Part shown: positions 21,501 through 30,735 of the stretch, piece after piece
How positions within the stretch are numbered: the first letter of the stretch is position 1
How the letters are laid out: each line of letters begins with the position of its first letter
Assembly: GCF_026914265.1 (NCBI RefSeq)
Contig: NC_069130.1
Span: 9,758,200 to 9,822,199 of the forward strand
DNA from: Mya arenaria
Lineage: Eukaryota > Mollusca > Bivalvia > Myida > Myidae
Length of the DNA: 64,000 bases
Direction of reading: 5' to 3'
Notes under the pieces: model-generated
Database searches by the model: none
Told to the model about the DNA's origin: nothing
The model's input: the letters and a program-made list of their open reading frames with translations, nothing else
Position numbers and translations under genes: made by a program

Positions 21501-22546
21501 CGTAGGTAGGGTCGGAAAACCCCAACCAAATGTATTTTTGTTAGGGCTCAGTATTTACTTCGTTGCGTTTGTAACATTTGTAGCAAACACATCATTTCCA
21601 GTCACTTTTTAAAAAAAATCATTAACAAGAGAGCTCTCATTGGAAGTATTGATGCTGTTTTATTATTAAAACAAGCTTTTTCATACATTTCACACGGACT
21701 TTATTGTTAACTATATAACATGAACGAATCCTCCTCAGAAAAGTATACACGTGGGTAGAAATTAATCTTAAAGAAATATAACACACCACTGAGGTTCATA
21801 TGACATTATAAGGACCGGCCAGTCAGCCACCGAAAGTGTATATGGACCGAGGCGTTAGCCGAGGTCCATTCACCTTCGGGGGCTGACTGACCAGTCCTTA
21901 TAATGCCATATGGCCCGAAGTGGTTAGTTATATTTCTTATATTATACCGAACATTTTATATCACCATTAATTATTTTTAATGCACTTAAGATGTGTTTTA
22001 TTGAACAAAGCTAATAATGTTTACTTGCGACAAATCTAAGTCGTTGTGAAAAAAGCAAGCCGCACCTACTAGTTGCATGACGTCATCGGTCCATATTACA
22101 TTTTTGGCGAGGTCCGTACCGGCCAAAAATATGATATGGACCGGTGACGTCATAAAACTGGATTTTTATCAAAATAATTGATATACGGACCGATCGAGTT
22201 TATATGTACAAAGAAGGGACACATTTATGTGAGGTATAATATTAATAAATATACTTCAGTGACAATCACGGTCCACATCCGCAACTGCATGGAGACGAGA
22301 CCGGAAATGGAGAACCGCTGTTACGACCGCGACAGCTCAATTGGTTACCGCGAACTGCTGACCTACTTACGGAATAAGCTAGCCTTCCTTTCCCCTGACA
22401 TCGAGGTCAGGTCGTTTATTGGTCACCAGTGCATCTGTTCGTCCGATATGTGCTATCCATACGTGACACAGGCTGCTGGGACGGCTGTGGCCTCAGTTGT
22501 GTGTGTGATGTTGAGTTTGTTAGCGGCATTGTTTATACGGTTATAG
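13692..22546 (+). CDS. Ly6/uPAR-like GPI-anchored protein with NQQYP repeats
   Basis: Four exons: 13692-13746, 17430-17565, 18609-18832, 22260-22546. They join in phase to 702 nt, 233 aa. Residues 1 to about 18 form a signal peptide. The mature part has ten cysteines (25, 28, 57, 110, 120, 148, 159, 196, 198, 203), starting LRCLEC and ending CICSSDMC, the LxCxxC and CxxDxC signatures of three-finger Ly6/uPAR domains. Residues 73-87 are three tandem NQQYP units in a Pro/Gln/Asn/Gly-rich stretch between C57 and C110, longer than usual for such a loop. The last ~28 residues (small AAG site, then a hydrophobic segment to the stop) look like a GPI-attachment signal, so the product should sit on the outer cell surface. 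The spacing after C120 is also longer than in a classic Ly6 domain. Specific function unknown. Introns 2 and 3 carry MITEs very close to the exons. Exon structure is secure; family assignment is good but rests on cysteine pattern. Confidence 0.82.
15075..15275 (+). repeat. Dispersed GGTAGGGT-type repeat, copy 1
   Basis: In intron 1 of the Ly6-like gene. Shares AATGGTTTGGTTT, a CAGGTAGGGTA motif, a TTTTTTTAT run and AATCTCCGTATACAGCTTTA with copies at 21300-21550 and 60595-61205. The order of motifs is the same in all three. Non-coding. Confidence 0.6.
15271..15552. repeat. Compound ATC/ACC/ATT trinucleotide microsatellite
   Basis: About 280 bp of near-pure trinucleotide repeats: ATT, then long CAT runs broken by CAC runs, with the block CACGATCACCATCACCATCA occurring twice (about 15391 and 15487). 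This duplicated internal block shows part of the array was itself duplicated. The long open frames on both strands here (poly-Ile/Thr and poly-Met/Val) are artefacts of the repeat. Confidence 0.97.
15652..15728. repeat. Small imperfect hairpin
   Basis: CGAGGGATGAAAGCGAAAAGG near 15653 pairs imperfectly with CCTTTTCGCATTCACTCCTC near 15709-15728. It could be a truncated fold-back element; nothing else is supported. Confidence 0.45.
15865..16199. mobile_element. TTAA-flanked fold-back element, second family, copy 1
   Basis: 335 bp, flanked by TTAA at 15861-15864 and 16200-16203. Ends AGTGATACTCTTATTC and AGTAAGAGTGCATCT are inverted relatives of each other. It contains GTATTTAATAGCTGAA, the uninterrupted version of a site that is split by another insertion in the 20.4-kb copy. 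Other copies are at 17588, 20442 and 48290. Confidence 0.75.
16430..16990. repeat. Tandem ~120-bp repeat (GAAGTTTGAAGTC family)
   Basis: About four diverged units in Ly6-gene intron 1, each with CAGCAC, CTCAATAC, a GTATGAAGTTTGAAGTC motif and ACATATGAAGTTATGTAGAG. The last unit leads into GGACGGACGGACGCGA near 16987. Relatives occur at 41240-41700. Non-coding. Confidence 0.6.
17588..17870. mobile_element. TTAA-family fold-back element, copy 2 (right end truncated)
   Basis: Begins AGTGACACTCTTATTCAAAA just after CTAA, only 22 nt past the exon 2 donor of the Ly6-like gene, and runs in the same order as the 15.9-kb copy through the CTCGGTATCCTTCATA block. The GAGTGCATCT right end is missing, so the element is truncated near 17870. 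Confidence 0.6.
18145..18483. mobile_element. 9-bp-TSD fold-back MITE, copy 1
   Basis: Ends CATTCGGAACACCTCGGCC and GGCCGAGGAGTTCCGAATG, with inverted arms of about 45 bp that include CGAAAACAACCTCGGATGTA. Flanked by GTCGGATAT (18136-18144) and GTCTGATAT (18484-18492), 8 of 9 matching. Nine-base duplications are typical of the Mutator superfamily. It lies in intron 2 of the Ly6-like gene, ending about 125 bp before exon 3. Confidence 0.8.
18857..19212. mobile_element. 9-bp-TSD fold-back MITE, copy 2
   Basis: Ends CAATCGGAACTCCTCG and CGAGGAGTTCCGATTG. Begins 24 nt after the exon 3 donor of the Ly6-like gene. Left flank ATTGAAATA resembles AATGAAATA, which lies one base beyond the right end. 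The interior is more diverged than in the other copies. Confidence 0.7.
19512..19847. mobile_element. 9-bp-TSD fold-back MITE, copy 3
   Basis: Ends CATTCGGGAGCACTCGG and CCGAGAAGCTCCGAATG. Flanked by a perfect 9-bp duplication GGCGTCGTT at 19503-19511 and 19848-19856, the clearest target duplication of this family. In intron 3 of the Ly6-like gene. Confidence 0.85.
20442..21201. mobile_element. TTAA-family fold-back element, copy 3, split by a second element
   Basis: Begins ACTGACACTCTTATTCAAAA after TTAA (20438-20441) and ends GTGCATCT before TTAA (21202-21205). It is interrupted by the element at 20586-20969. Outside the insertion it aligns with the 15.9-kb copy throughout, including CTCATAAGGTAGAAATACCG and CTTCATAAGAACCATTG. 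Confidence 0.8.
20586..20969. mobile_element. TTAA-flanked fold-back MITE, copy 1 (nested)
   Basis: 384 bp, ends AGCTGCACTCTCACAGAT and ATCTGTGAGAGTGCAGCT, flanked by TTAA at 20582-20585 and 20970-20973. The interior includes ATTTCCGTTCGAAAATTAAT and further inverted pairs, so most of it folds back. It sits inside another repeat whose sister copy at about 16000 reads GTATTTAATAGCTGA without interruption, giving a natural empty site and proving TTAA duplication. The 84-aa open frame at 20626-20880 is not a gene. TTAA targets are used by piggyBac and Kolobok transposases. Confidence 0.9.
21300..21550 (+). repeat. Dispersed GGTAGGGT-type repeat, copy 2
   Basis: AATGGTTTGGTTAGG, a CAGGTAGG motif, AATCTTCTGTTTAAAGC, then CGTAGGTAGGGTCGG, in the same order as at 15075 and 60595. 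It keeps the uninterrupted AAGCTTTTAAAGGT that is split by a TTAA element in the 60.6-kb copy. Confidence 0.65.
21773..22152. repeat. Double fold-back with GGACCG motifs and TGACGTCA ends
   Basis: In Ly6-gene intron 3, ending ~105 bp before exon 4. First hairpin: arms of about 68 bp at 21773-21840 and 21868-21937 around a centre that is itself palindromic (GACCGAGGCG..CGAGGTC). Second hairpin: arms at about 22078-22109 and 22121-22152, each with TGACGTCA at the outer end and GGTCCATAT or ATATGGACC inside. The same GAGGTCC motif lies in both centres, suggesting one compound element. Confidence 0.7.
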
Positions 22547-23326
22547 ACTGTTTATCATTGTATAAGTTGTATAACTGTTAGTGAATTTCACACTTTAAAA
22601 GTTGTTTGTATACTATTATTGTAAATTTGTATAATTATTAGTGATTTTAGCGGTATATTTTAGTCATGTAAATATAATTTTGCTAAAGTTGTATGACGGT
22701 AATGTTAGGTGACCTTGACATGTTGGGTGCAGCCATGTTCGTCCTTGATAAAGGTCAAGCTGAAATAACGATGGACACTGCTTCATTTTTAGAAGTATTG
22801 TATATGACGAGAACTACTTTTACAGGTTCATTTTAATGTCAAAATGCGCCGCGCCATAGTGCGATGTCTCTTTTGGAATTAGATTTTGTTTCAGATCATT
22901 GGAGGAGTGGTTATTATGAAATTACTATAAGTTGTTTGCTGTCATGGACGATATATAGTTTGTTTAGATTATAGTGCTGTTGTCGGCCAAAACGACGCCC
23001 ATGAAAGGTCAAGGTTATCAGACAATATTGATCAAGCTTTAATGGCGAAAATGATCCTCATTACGAGATATTTACATTTTTAGGCGACAATTTTTCCGTT
23101 GAATGGCGGATTTTACAAAGTGCTCATTTTGTTTAATGAACCCGTTATTATGGATAAGTTTATATTGTCACTTGAGGTATGAACTACTGTTATGGAATGA
23201 TTGGGTTTGTGATTTGTACATAATTATACATAATTATGTATATGATATATAATATCAAAAACATGCAAGTTATCTTTTTAGAACTCTTAACTGTAAATGA
23301 TTTGGCTCATATACGCTTTCATCAGC

Positions 23327-23332
23327 AATAAA
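23327..23332 (+). terminator. Candidate polyadenylation signal of the Ly6-like gene
   Basis: AATAAA about 780 nt after the stop at 22546, the first I noticed downstream. Not confirmed by a clear downstream GU-rich element. Confidence 0.3.
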
Positions 23333-23909
23333 CATATAACGGAAGTGACGTCATCATCTTGTACTGTTAAATTTTGACACATTTTTTATTTCATAATTAT
23401 ATGGCTCTAAAAAAAGTTACTAATCAGTTAAATAACCAGTTTTTTACCCAAACAATTTTGTTTTTTTAAAAAAAGAGACCACATTTTTATGAAATAAATG
23501 TGCATTCAATATGTTTAGTTTATCATCTTTTTAAAGATTTTTGATCTTTTCGTGTTTATGTGAATAGTTTTATTTTTAAATAAAAAACTCGTTCACTAGA
23601 ATACAATGACAGATTTTGGCTTTAAAATGCGATCGTCATAATATTGCTTACATAACTTTGTACATACGTCATTGCACGTTTTTCTGTCTCTCGGAATAGA
23701 TGCTATTTGTTCAACATGTTCATGAAAATACTCAAAACTATGAAAAAAATAATCAAACATTATTTCGTTTTAAAGTTGTCATTTTCAATCATTCTCCAAC
23801 ATTTCTGAACATGCTTCATATTATACTGACGTCACACATTGATTCGACCAACTCTTTTTTTAGTTTGTGAAAGCATGTTTAGTTAACACCATCCACGTTA
23901 CATAACATA

Positions 23910-24105
23910 AACTCATGCAAATTAACATGAACACATGCAAGTCAACATGAACACATACGAGTTAACATGAACACATACAAGTTAACATGAACACATACAA
24001 GTAAACATGAGCACATGTAATTTAACATGAGAACATGCATTTAACATGAACACATGCAATTTAACATGAAAACATACAAGTTAACATGAGCGCATGCAAT
24101 TTAAA
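23910..24105. repeat. 20-bp minisatellite
   Basis: Nine to ten diverged copies of a unit like GTTAACATGAACACATACAA in a row. Variants differ at AGTT/ATTT and at ACACATAC/ACACATGC; one unit is a base short. There are no unique spacers, so it is not a CRISPR array. Confidence 0.9.
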
Positions 24106-25538
24106 AGGAACTCGTTCACGTTTTAAAGTGTCAGCAATCGAACATTTTATTCCGTTTGAAAAATCTTAACAAACTGCTTGTTTCAATGATAACACTTCAT
24201 CACAGTTTCAAATTAAAGTTTTATTGTTAGTACAGTAACTGAGTATGTGACGGATTATGCTCCAGCTTTTAGTAAAGTGTTAGTAACGCTTTTAAAAGTT
24301 TGAGTTATTTTAGTCTAGGACTTAAAAAATTCTGTTCAAATGATTATTTTCCAAAAGCTGAAAAATGTAAAATTAAACAAAATAGCCATATTTCAACGGG
24401 GTTTAAGAAATCATTGCCACCATGTGTGAGTCTCGTTTTAACATTAACGTCCTAGTAAAAATAACAATGTAAGAATGGTCACTTTATATCTAGCTTATAT
24501 ACATGTAGTTTATAGGAATGTCCGAACTTTTTACATTTCAATATTATTTAATTATTATTATAGTGACTAAACATCCGTGTACGTCCGACTATATAATGAA
24601 ATGTCAATTCATAATGAGTTGTTTGTTTTTAACGTGTATCTGTTTATCCGTTTGTTTTAAAATAAACATAAAATGCAATTGCTTGAACTAAAATTTCTTA
24701 AAAAATAACCGTATGTGAATATTTTCTACAATTTAATAATAACCATTAATGAGAAACTATTTTAACGTCCAGTTTTTTTTTAAACTGGGTTCGCTAACAA
24801 ATCGAATCGCTTATATAAAAATATTTCTGTAATACATTCGCCATATTTAATACACATAAATACTATAAACAGTTCTGCGTTGAAGCAAATTTTAATATGA
24901 TATCATTTTACGGTATATTGCCATTTTAGTAAATACATTTTTTCCATTGTATATTTTTATTATATATAATTGTAATGCTCTTCATATATCTCCGTGTTAT
25001 GAATTCCATTATTTGATTATTTAACCTCAATCGCTTTTAACAAACAAAATCGCAGCAAATTTCATTTTCTGATTCTTTGCAAAATATAAATATTTTTTAC
25101 CTAAGAAAATATTTTTATAGAAAATTATTCGTATTTGTCTTTTTCCAGTGTTTTTGTCACCACACAATTTTAATTTAACAATATATGGTGTTTTTAAACT
25201 ACCGCTAGAATGAAGGTTTAAACAGCCATTCTGTCTTTATAAAATGATGTAGAATTATTTCGGGCATTTTAAACTTATTTATCAGTAAGAGTGCATGCTC
25301 GAAGTGAGGTTTAAACAATCACATTTGATATCCACGAATCACTCATGACAGTGTTCTGTACAAACTTGCTGAAATTTGTGATATTATTATGTTATTTTCT
25401 TTTTACATATACGTACATGTATTTTTCTTTTTATTTGAAAATATTTGTATAATTGAAGCTAGTTGTAAAGTGTAAGTATAAATATTGAATTTTATAAACC
25501 CTTGGCTTATCTATGTAACGATGTATGATAAAAATATT

Positions 25539-25670
25539 GTCGACTCGATAAGATATAACACGACATTTTGCCAAAGTTCAACTTTTTGTGTCGACAAAAA
25601 GTCGACTTAACGACTTAATATTAGATTAAGTCGACAGCATGTCGTGTTATGATTCGTCAAATCGACATTA
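25539..25670. repeat. Hairpin rich in GTCGAC sites
   Basis: Outer arms ATAACACGACAT (about 25555) and ATGTCGTGTTAT (about 25640) are inverted. Inside, AAGTCGACTTAACGACTTAA and ATTAAGTCGAC give further self-pairing. Probably a short fold-back element of about 130 bp. Confidence 0.6.
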
Positions 25671-26849
25671 AACAAGTCTACAAGATTCTATGCTCACGTC
25701 ATCAGTATATGTGGTATACGCTTCCATGCTTGACAAAATTCCGTTTCTTCGAATGAAATGTCGCGCTATTGTATGATACTGTTTAATCTGTGAAATGATT
25801 ACAATTAAAACACTTAATCTCAAGTGACTTTCAGCAATACAGTCGAGACTCTAGAATGGTTTCATACCTATATGATTTTATCATAACACTTTTATTGATT
25901 ATTGAATAGTGCCATTTTCTATTTTCCCATTAAATGCAGACTTTACTGAAACATTAATAATCCTTTAAATTTAATCACTTAAGCACGAGTTTTGAGCATG
26001 GTTTACGAAATAAACTACAATAAAAACTTCTTTTTTGGGATTTTTTAAATCGTTCATGCCACGAAGGGTGGCATTTAGTAATCTGACCGTCTGTCCGGGT
26101 CATCTTAAGTGTGTTTAGGGTTTTTATGGTTATATTATAGTTAGGAGCCTATATGGGTATGATTTCGATTGAAACAACACATACACGTTTAAGATGCTAT
26201 TTTTAAAGAGGGAAAATACATAAACAAGAAATGTTGGTCCGTCTGTACCCACGGTTTTCGACCAATAACTTGCAAACGCCTAGTTCCTGGGATCTTTAAC
26301 TACCTTGGAAGGTTGGTCATGACCAGTAGATGCCCCATTTTGATTTTACGGTCGTGCTGACCTTGACCTGAACATCCGTTTCCGATTAATAACAGATAAA
26401 CGCTGGTGCACAGGGACCTCAAACTTGGTAGGCAGGTTGGTCATGACTAGTAGATGAACCCTATGGCTTTAGGGGTCAGTCTGTCACATGCCAAGGTTGT
26501 GGTGACCTTGAAGTTAAAATACATTTCCGTTTATTAATTGAAGAGCGCTTGGGCTCAGATACCTCAAACTTTGGGTACAGGCTGATCATAGCCGGTAAAT
26601 GAACCATAATATTTTTGAGGAAAGGGGATCAAAGGTTAATGCCAACTAATGAACACTTGGGTATAGGAACTTCATAGTGATAGGCAGTTTCAACACTACC
26701 AGCGCATGTCCCGTTTCGATAAAGGATGCCAGCATTTCAACAGGGTAAGCATCATAAAGTCATTTAACTACATCCTTCACTTAGTTACCCATTGTAGTTA
26801 GTTAATTTGTTACGCTTTCATACCATTTTACATTCTAGGTATTCATTGA

Positions 26850-27240
26850 AATAATCGACGTCCATGTTTGAGCCTCGTACCTCTACGATCAAGGTCACAC
26901 TTAGAGGTAAACTGTCAGGCAACCATCTTGATGAGTGTCTGCTCTATAGTACTCTCGACGCCCATATTTGGTTTACCTACCTTCAATTTCAAGGTCACGC
27001 TAAAGGGAAAAGGGTCAAGTAGACATTTTAATTAGTCACCGTTTCACATTACTCCCGAAGTTAATTTTCGGGCCACGTACCTTTAAGGTCAAGGCCACAT
27101 TTAGAGGGACCATGTCAGGTAGCCATTTTCATGAGTGAACGCTTCATATTACCCGCGAAGTCTATGTTCAGGTCACTTTCCTTTAAGGTCAAGGCCATAT
27201 TTTGGCTTGAAGGTCATGTAGCCTTTTTATAAATGATCAT
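26850..27240. repeat. Tandem ~110-bp repeat (AAGGTCAAGGCCAC family)
   Basis: About four diverged units. Each has an ACTC..GAAGT or GACGTC start, a CGTACCTTTAAGGTCAAGGC core, a TTTAGAGG block and CAGGTAGCCATTTTCATGAG or a variant. Related single motifs lie upstream at 26225-26530. Non-coding. Confidence 0.55.
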
Positions 27241-29379
27241 ATTACTCCGGAAGTGATGAGCGTTTTTTTACAGTGGCTGACCACAAATGCTAAACACATT
27301 AACCGACCTGCTGAACGAATGTTCCGGCTACGTACCTTAAAGGTCAGGTTAACGTTTAAATAGCCACTTTCGTCTTTGCTCAATAGTTAATCCCCTCAAC
27401 CGCTTTGAAGATTTGAAATAGGTTGCATTTTGCACACATGTTCATCAGATTGAGATAACGTACCAAATAGTAGAATCAAAGTACTGAAAGTAGTGATGAA
27501 ACAATTATCGAGTACAATCGATAAATCGTCGCTGACAATGCTATGTCGGCGACAATCGATAGTGGTTGTCCAAAATCGATGTCGCTAATTTTACTTCCGG
27601 TAACTACGTATTTTTTTGTTATGCGGTAAAAGTAGAGTAGATGTCAATTTTTCTTTCCGGTAAATTCTCGTTGAGTTCATTTAAACAAGGGAGGTCACTT
27701 GCTTACTCAAATGCGATGAATGTAAACACTTTTGCTAAAAAAAATTACAGTGAAACTCTCCCAAAATTACAGATTGTTTTTAATTGTTTATATATTTCAT
27801 AAACCTCAATAATATATATATTTTGTAAAACCCCAGTAATCTTTCTCTACGGTTAAGTGGGTCCTGTCTGACCTGCAAATACCGGGGATCCCGGCTCGAT
27901 GCATTCTGTTTTTGAAACCTTTTTTGGTATCGGTTGTTATTAACAAATTCACTTTTTGTGAAAGTTTTATGAAATTAAGATATTTTAATGAAATCTTCAA
28001 TATTACATGATACTGAATGTTAAGCTTGTTAACAAATATTTAATATGCTTTTACATGGATAAAATGCTAAGATAACTTATATTACTTGATACGGTGTGCA
28101 CCATTTTGCAATTAATGTGCAATTATGAAGAATTATTTTTGTTGTCAGTGTTTTCGTTAAGTTATTAAAGAAAGTAAAATGTTATGGATATTTACTTACT
28201 GTGGCAAAAATCATGACTATAGCATCACACATACTGATTCCAGGTTAAACCATTTAAATGATCATGATTATACTATGTATACAGAATGTATTCCTAAATG
28301 ATATTATGAACTTTCGATTATTGTTCGATAGTAAATCGAAATGCTTGGTCCGATTCGATTCGATTACCGATAGCAAAAGGAGTCCGATTTTCAAACACTA
28401 ACTCAAAGTACTACAGGGGACGGTTGACATGATGGTCGAAACAACCTGGGTACGAAATGTTCATGTTCTGCTTACGAATATATTTTACTTATAAACTTTA
28501 TTGAAGCTCAAAATCAACTTCAATATATAACTGTGTCGCTACCTTTTTTTGTTGTAAACATTTCCCCACAGTAAACCTGTCCATGTCGTGTTTATTTATT
28601 AGCCCCCCCCCCCCCCTCAAACATACACACCTTACGTAAATGCGCAAACGATAGCAGAACCCCCTACGTCGTGTAATAATATACTAATATACTAATGATA
28701 ATACTTTTGCACTGAATAAATAAAATACAAACTTTTATTTGGTTATGTTGTCTCTATAGCGTTTTATAGCCTTTCGCAATATATTGTTTTTGATATACTC
28801 TAGTATTTCTTTGGGTTTCGAATGAATCATTTTTATTCCACTCACGTGTTCATTATCACGATTGATTTCACAGGTTCGGCAATGATAATAACAACGTCCA
28901 TTTCATGGGGAAATTTGATGAAATTAATAATACTTGAATCAATTTCTCTTTATAATGAATCGTCTACAGTGTCATATTATTTTGAATACTCTCTCTGGCG
29001 TCTACACGGAGGTCGAGTCCTTATTATAATAAGGTATTTCATCCGTAAGAATGCTATCTTCTTCTAATTGTTGATTACTGATGACTACCTATAATTTTAT
29101 TTCATTTAAAAGCATATTGGCACCATCTTATTAACGATCATATCGTTAGATCGATTTTTGGATTCAATTTGTATTGGCTATAACGAGATATACTTAGCTG
29201 GAAATATTACTCTATGCTTCATTTGATTAAAGGTTAAATATCGTATTCGATTTCTTACACCAACTAAGTGTTCAGTTGAAAATCATGATCTTATGACATT
29301 TTGTCGTACTCTCATTAATTAAATGGTCCCATTTACTGATTGAAAATACAGTTTATTGACAAGCTAATGCGAGATTTAT

Positions 29380-29830
29380 AAGTATCATACATGGCCTGGA
29401 GTGTCAGAAAGTTCATCCTAATCCGAACGAAGATTTTTTTCGGAAATGAGGTTTACGGCGAGTTTCCACAGAACACCCTGTTGGTTTATAAGTTTCTTTA
29501 ATGGCCGAGAGTGTCAGATAGGTTCATCCAAACCCGAGCGTATTTTTTGTGTCGGAAATGAGGTTTACCGAGTTTCCACAGAACACCCTGCACACGAGCG
29601 GCCATGGTTTATGCTTTTTCTCCAACCTTAGTCAAAATATAATGAAAATGTATTATTTTCGCTGAAACTCTTTTATGCATAGTAAAAAAGAAGTTCCATA
29701 CGGGTATTTTTTATATTTGCCCGTGGGCAAAGGATTTCCAGAATGGCCAAATATTTGGATCTACTTATCTGGGGTGGGAGAAAAGTTTGTTCTATGTTTA
29801 AGGTAATGTAGGCACTAAATACTAACTTAC
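29380..29830. repeat. Dispersed repeat with internal duplication (GAGTTTCCACAGAACACCC)
   Basis: The block GAGGTTTAC..GAGTTTCCACAGAACACCC occurs twice here (about 29448 and 29560) and again at 57240-57420 in the P450 intron. The following ATACGGGTATTTT..TTTGCCCGT..GGATCTACTTATCTG block at 29698-29790 has its relative at 57757-57845. The 61-aa open frame at 29446 spans the repeat and is not credible as a gene. Confidence 0.6.
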
Positions 29831-30022
29831 TTAATGTTGGCGCGAATGTCTCTATTCCTTCCAGCGATCATGCGCAAACCGCTGAATAACTCACTTAATA
29901 ACACCAATTGTTGACTAAATGACACATTTGGTGGATGTTTTGTCAGAAGCTTACTAAAAATAATCAAAATCCCACTGGCGTTCTCTTTGGAAGAGATATG
30001 AGCTTTAAGACTAAATTTCATT

Positions 30023-30211
30023 TACTAACTATCCCATGTATGTCATAGTTACTAACTATCCCATGTATGTCATAGTTACTAACTATCCCATGTATGTCAT
30101 AGTTACAAACTATCCCATGTATGTCATAGTTACTAACTATCCCATGTATGTCATAGTTACTAACTATCCCATGTATGTCATAGTTACTAACTATCCCATG
30201 TATGTCATAGT
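30023..30211. repeat. 27-bp minisatellite, exactly seven units
   Basis: Seven head-to-tail copies of a 27-bp unit starting TACTAACTATCCCATGTATG, almost identical (one unit has TACAAAC). Since 27 is divisible by three, the array reads as repeated MYVIVTNYP in one frame, with no stop inside. There is no splice or start context to make it a gene. Near-identity suggests recent expansion. Confidence 0.95.
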
Positions 30212-30560
30212 TGGAACTTATTGTCTAAAACCTTAATAATTAAGAAGGGTGGAAACGTGCAAGGCTATCGATCCTTTCTTAGGCATTAAGGTTTTACACA
30301 GTATAATCTAACTGACTTAGATAATAACGTGTTCTCTACAGATGGGGAACCAACTTATGACGTCATGTCCGTTATCATGTCATGTATTACGTAATTAAAG
30401 CCGATAGGCGATTTCGTTTGCTGAAAATGTAGGTTATAATCTAAACTCGAAAAGCTTTGAACATATAATATAAGTGTGGTATTTTTTTATTCATAATCAA
30501 TCGCTATCATGGCTGGAATACCTCAAACCGTCTTTAACGCTGTTATATATCTGTAAGTCA

Positions 30561-30568
30561 TATAAAAG
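30561..30568 (+). promoter_or_regulatory. TATA box of the secreted peptide gene
   Basis: TATAAAAG in the context CATATAAAAGGGGCGG, about 175 bp before the start codon at 30736. It is close to the metazoan TATA consensus with a GC-rich 3' flank. Transcription would be expected to begin near 30590. Inferred from sequence only. Confidence 0.5.
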
Positions 30569-30735
30569 GGGCGGAAAAGGTTTGATAATGTTTTCTATTA
30601 AAGCACGCGAGTCTTGGTTTCATAAGCGCATCATTACCATTAACCGGGATTGAACGCTTTGAAGAGGATATTCCGAGATTGAACTAGTGCGTGCTGGGAA
30701 TTGCAGGGGATATTTTGATCATACATTCTTGCAAC

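Larger units (their letters stand above)
22547..30735. other. Repeat-rich intergenic region, no gene seen
   Basis: About 8.2 kb. It begins with the 3' untranslated region of the Ly6-like gene (AATAAA at 23327-23332). Then come a 20-bp minisatellite (23910-24105), a SalI-rich hairpin (25539-25670), ~110-bp tandem repeats (26850-27240), a poly-C run of about 14 near 28604-28617, a dispersed repeat (29380-29830) and a 27-bp minisatellite (30023-30211). ATCGAT/TCGATA-rich stretches at 27490-27590 and 28310-28400 may be the ends of another decayed element. Remaining open frames are short and unconvincing. Confidence 0.6.

Noticed and set aside
30023-30211. Possible CRISPR-like array
   Set aside because: The units are directly joined with no unique spacers, and the window is eukaryotic; it is a minisatellite. 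The same holds for 23910-24105.
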